The position numbers and the translations under genes were made by a program. The notes below the pieces were generated by a model. That model ran no database searches. It was not told the origin of the DNA and was given only the letters and a program-made list of their open reading frames with translations. This document shows, piece after piece, positions 63,471 through 64,000 of a stretch of 64,000 nucleotides of DNA (the stretch's first letter is position 1; each line of letters starts with the position of its first letter). Location of the stretch: positions 124,001 through 188,000 of the forward strand of contig CANQBP010000001.1 in NCBI GenBank assembly GCA_947589415.1. The letters run 5' to 3'. This DNA is from an uncultured Clostridia bacterium (GTDB lineage: Bacteria > Bacillota > Clostridia > Oscillospirales > Acutalibacteraceae).

Positions 63471-63696
63471 GAATTTATTTATCACTCAATAAGAAAAAGT
63501 TAATTACTGATATTTAAGGTTTATTTTCGATATAAATATGTTTTATATCCCGTGGTTTGATATATCTAATGTATTTTAATACATTTTTTATACAGTTAAA
63601 TACAATGGGTATTGAAATCCCATATGATAATGAACAATAATTTTGATATATGTATTTTAATGTTGCCAACAATAAATATATAAGGGTGTGTGCAGA

Positions 63697-64000
63697 ATGA
63701 GGATAGCTGTTTGTGACAATAGGATTGATGCTTTGCATAATACGGGTAATATTTTACAGTGTGTTTGCAGGAGGAAAAAAATATCGGCTTACATAAAATT
63801 ATTTTCAAGTACACAAGGGCTTTTGGATATGTTTGATAATGATGAATATTCTTTCGATTTCGTTTTATTGTACATAGGAATGAAAAATCCGTCATCGGCA
63901 GAATGTGCGAGATGTATGCGCAAGTTGAACAGCAGTTTTAAGCTGGTATTTATTACATCTTGTGAGACAGATATATATGATTTGTTCAAATACCAAATTT
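63697..64000 (+). CDS. Receiver domain of a LytTR/AgrA-like response regulator without phosphoacceptor (partial)
   Basis: Runs off the right edge; 101 residues are visible. MRIAVCDN (1-8), a middle FDFVLLYIGM (53-62), and KLVFITSCETDIYDLFKYQI (82-101) follow the LytTR-type receiver pattern. The phosphoacceptor Asp after the third strand is replaced by Tyr59, and the acidic pair after the first strand is D7-N8. AAGGGTGTG lies before ATG 63697. It would normally be followed by a LytTR DNA-binding domain and next to a histidine kinase, which are out of view. A single ACAGTTAA sequence at 63591-63598 resembles AgrA sites, but one copy proves nothing. Confidence 0.62.
   Translation, partial: MRIAVCDNRIDALHNTGNILQCVCRRKKISAYIKLFSSTQGLLDMFDNDEYSFDFVLLYIGMKNPSSAECARCMRKLNSSFKLVFITSCETDIYDLFKYQI

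Noticed and set aside
1-64000. CRISPR arrays, insertion sequences, prophage or rRNA genes
   Set aside because: I saw no regularly spaced repeats, transposase, integrase or phage structural genes, and no rRNA segments.

Overview
The window looks like chromosomal DNA from a low-GC, anaerobic, Gram-positive bacterium of the class Clostridia, probably a gut member of the Oscillospiraceae/Ruminococcaceae group (inference). Evidence: strong GGAGG-type ribosome binding sites, near-consensus sigma-A promoters with 17-bp spacers, many Rho-independent terminators, tRNAs without encoded CCA, pyruvate formate-lyase with its activase, FeoAB iron uptake, and a secreted pullulanase with a VPTTG sortase-type signal. 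No phage, transposon, CRISPR array or rRNA was seen. Most genes are housekeeping.

Layout. 1-3255 (+): end of tyrS, then nusB, a TsaD paralog and glmM. 3373-4314: a divergent glycosyltransferase-fold gene. 4424-9854 (+): ruvC, a nitroreductase, a decayed histidine phosphatase, ruvA, ruvB, xseA, xseB and a polyprenyl diphosphate synthase. 10046-21368 (+): a long tightly packed run of dxs, tlyA, nadK, argR, recN, a HIT protein, chorismate mutase, comEC, holA, an RNase M5-like gene and an RNase Z-like gene, closed by a terminator. 21421-24073 (-): feoB, feoA, tRNA-Tyr and tRNA-Thr. 24213-26245 (-): a type II restriction-modification pair. 26547-28527 (+): a HAD hydrolase and cofactor-independent phosphoglycerate mutase. 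28719-38294 (-): a large coiled-coil ABC exporter with its ATPase and a DUF4279 gene, an M3 peptidase, a BI-1 membrane protein, a TtcA-like enzyme and TcdA. 38528-44600 (+): secD-secF, two unrecognised membrane proteins, pyrophosphatase and thioredoxin. 44658-45929 (-): an aspartate aminotransferase-type enzyme. 46153-51938 (+): a small lipoprotein, pullulanase and typA. 52006-54371 (-): a lipoprotein and a DEAD-box helicase. 54803-60272 (+): pflB-pflA, then an aldo/keto reductase, an ECF S component and a DUF1893 gene. 60480-63414 (-): valS and tRNA-Leu. 63697-end (+): start of a response-regulator-like gene.

How the genes work together. Several are parts of known modules: RuvABC for Holliday junctions; ExoVII (XseAB), RecN and ArgR in the common Firmicutes dxs-tlyA-nadK-argR-recN neighbourhood; IspA and Dxs for isoprenoids; FeoAB for ferrous iron; SecDF for export; PflAB for fermentation, with the pullulanase supplying sugar from starch or glycogen.

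The best candidates for something unusual are a response regulator lacking the phosphoacceptor aspartate at the right edge, a ComEC whose C-terminal beta-lactamase-like domain has lost its metal motif, the AKR/ECF-S/DUF1893 unit with a structured leader, the large coiled-coil ABC exporter tied to DUF4279, two unrecognised membrane proteins, and the RM cassette with operator-like repeats over its promoter. I see no clear evidence of an entirely new multi-gene system.
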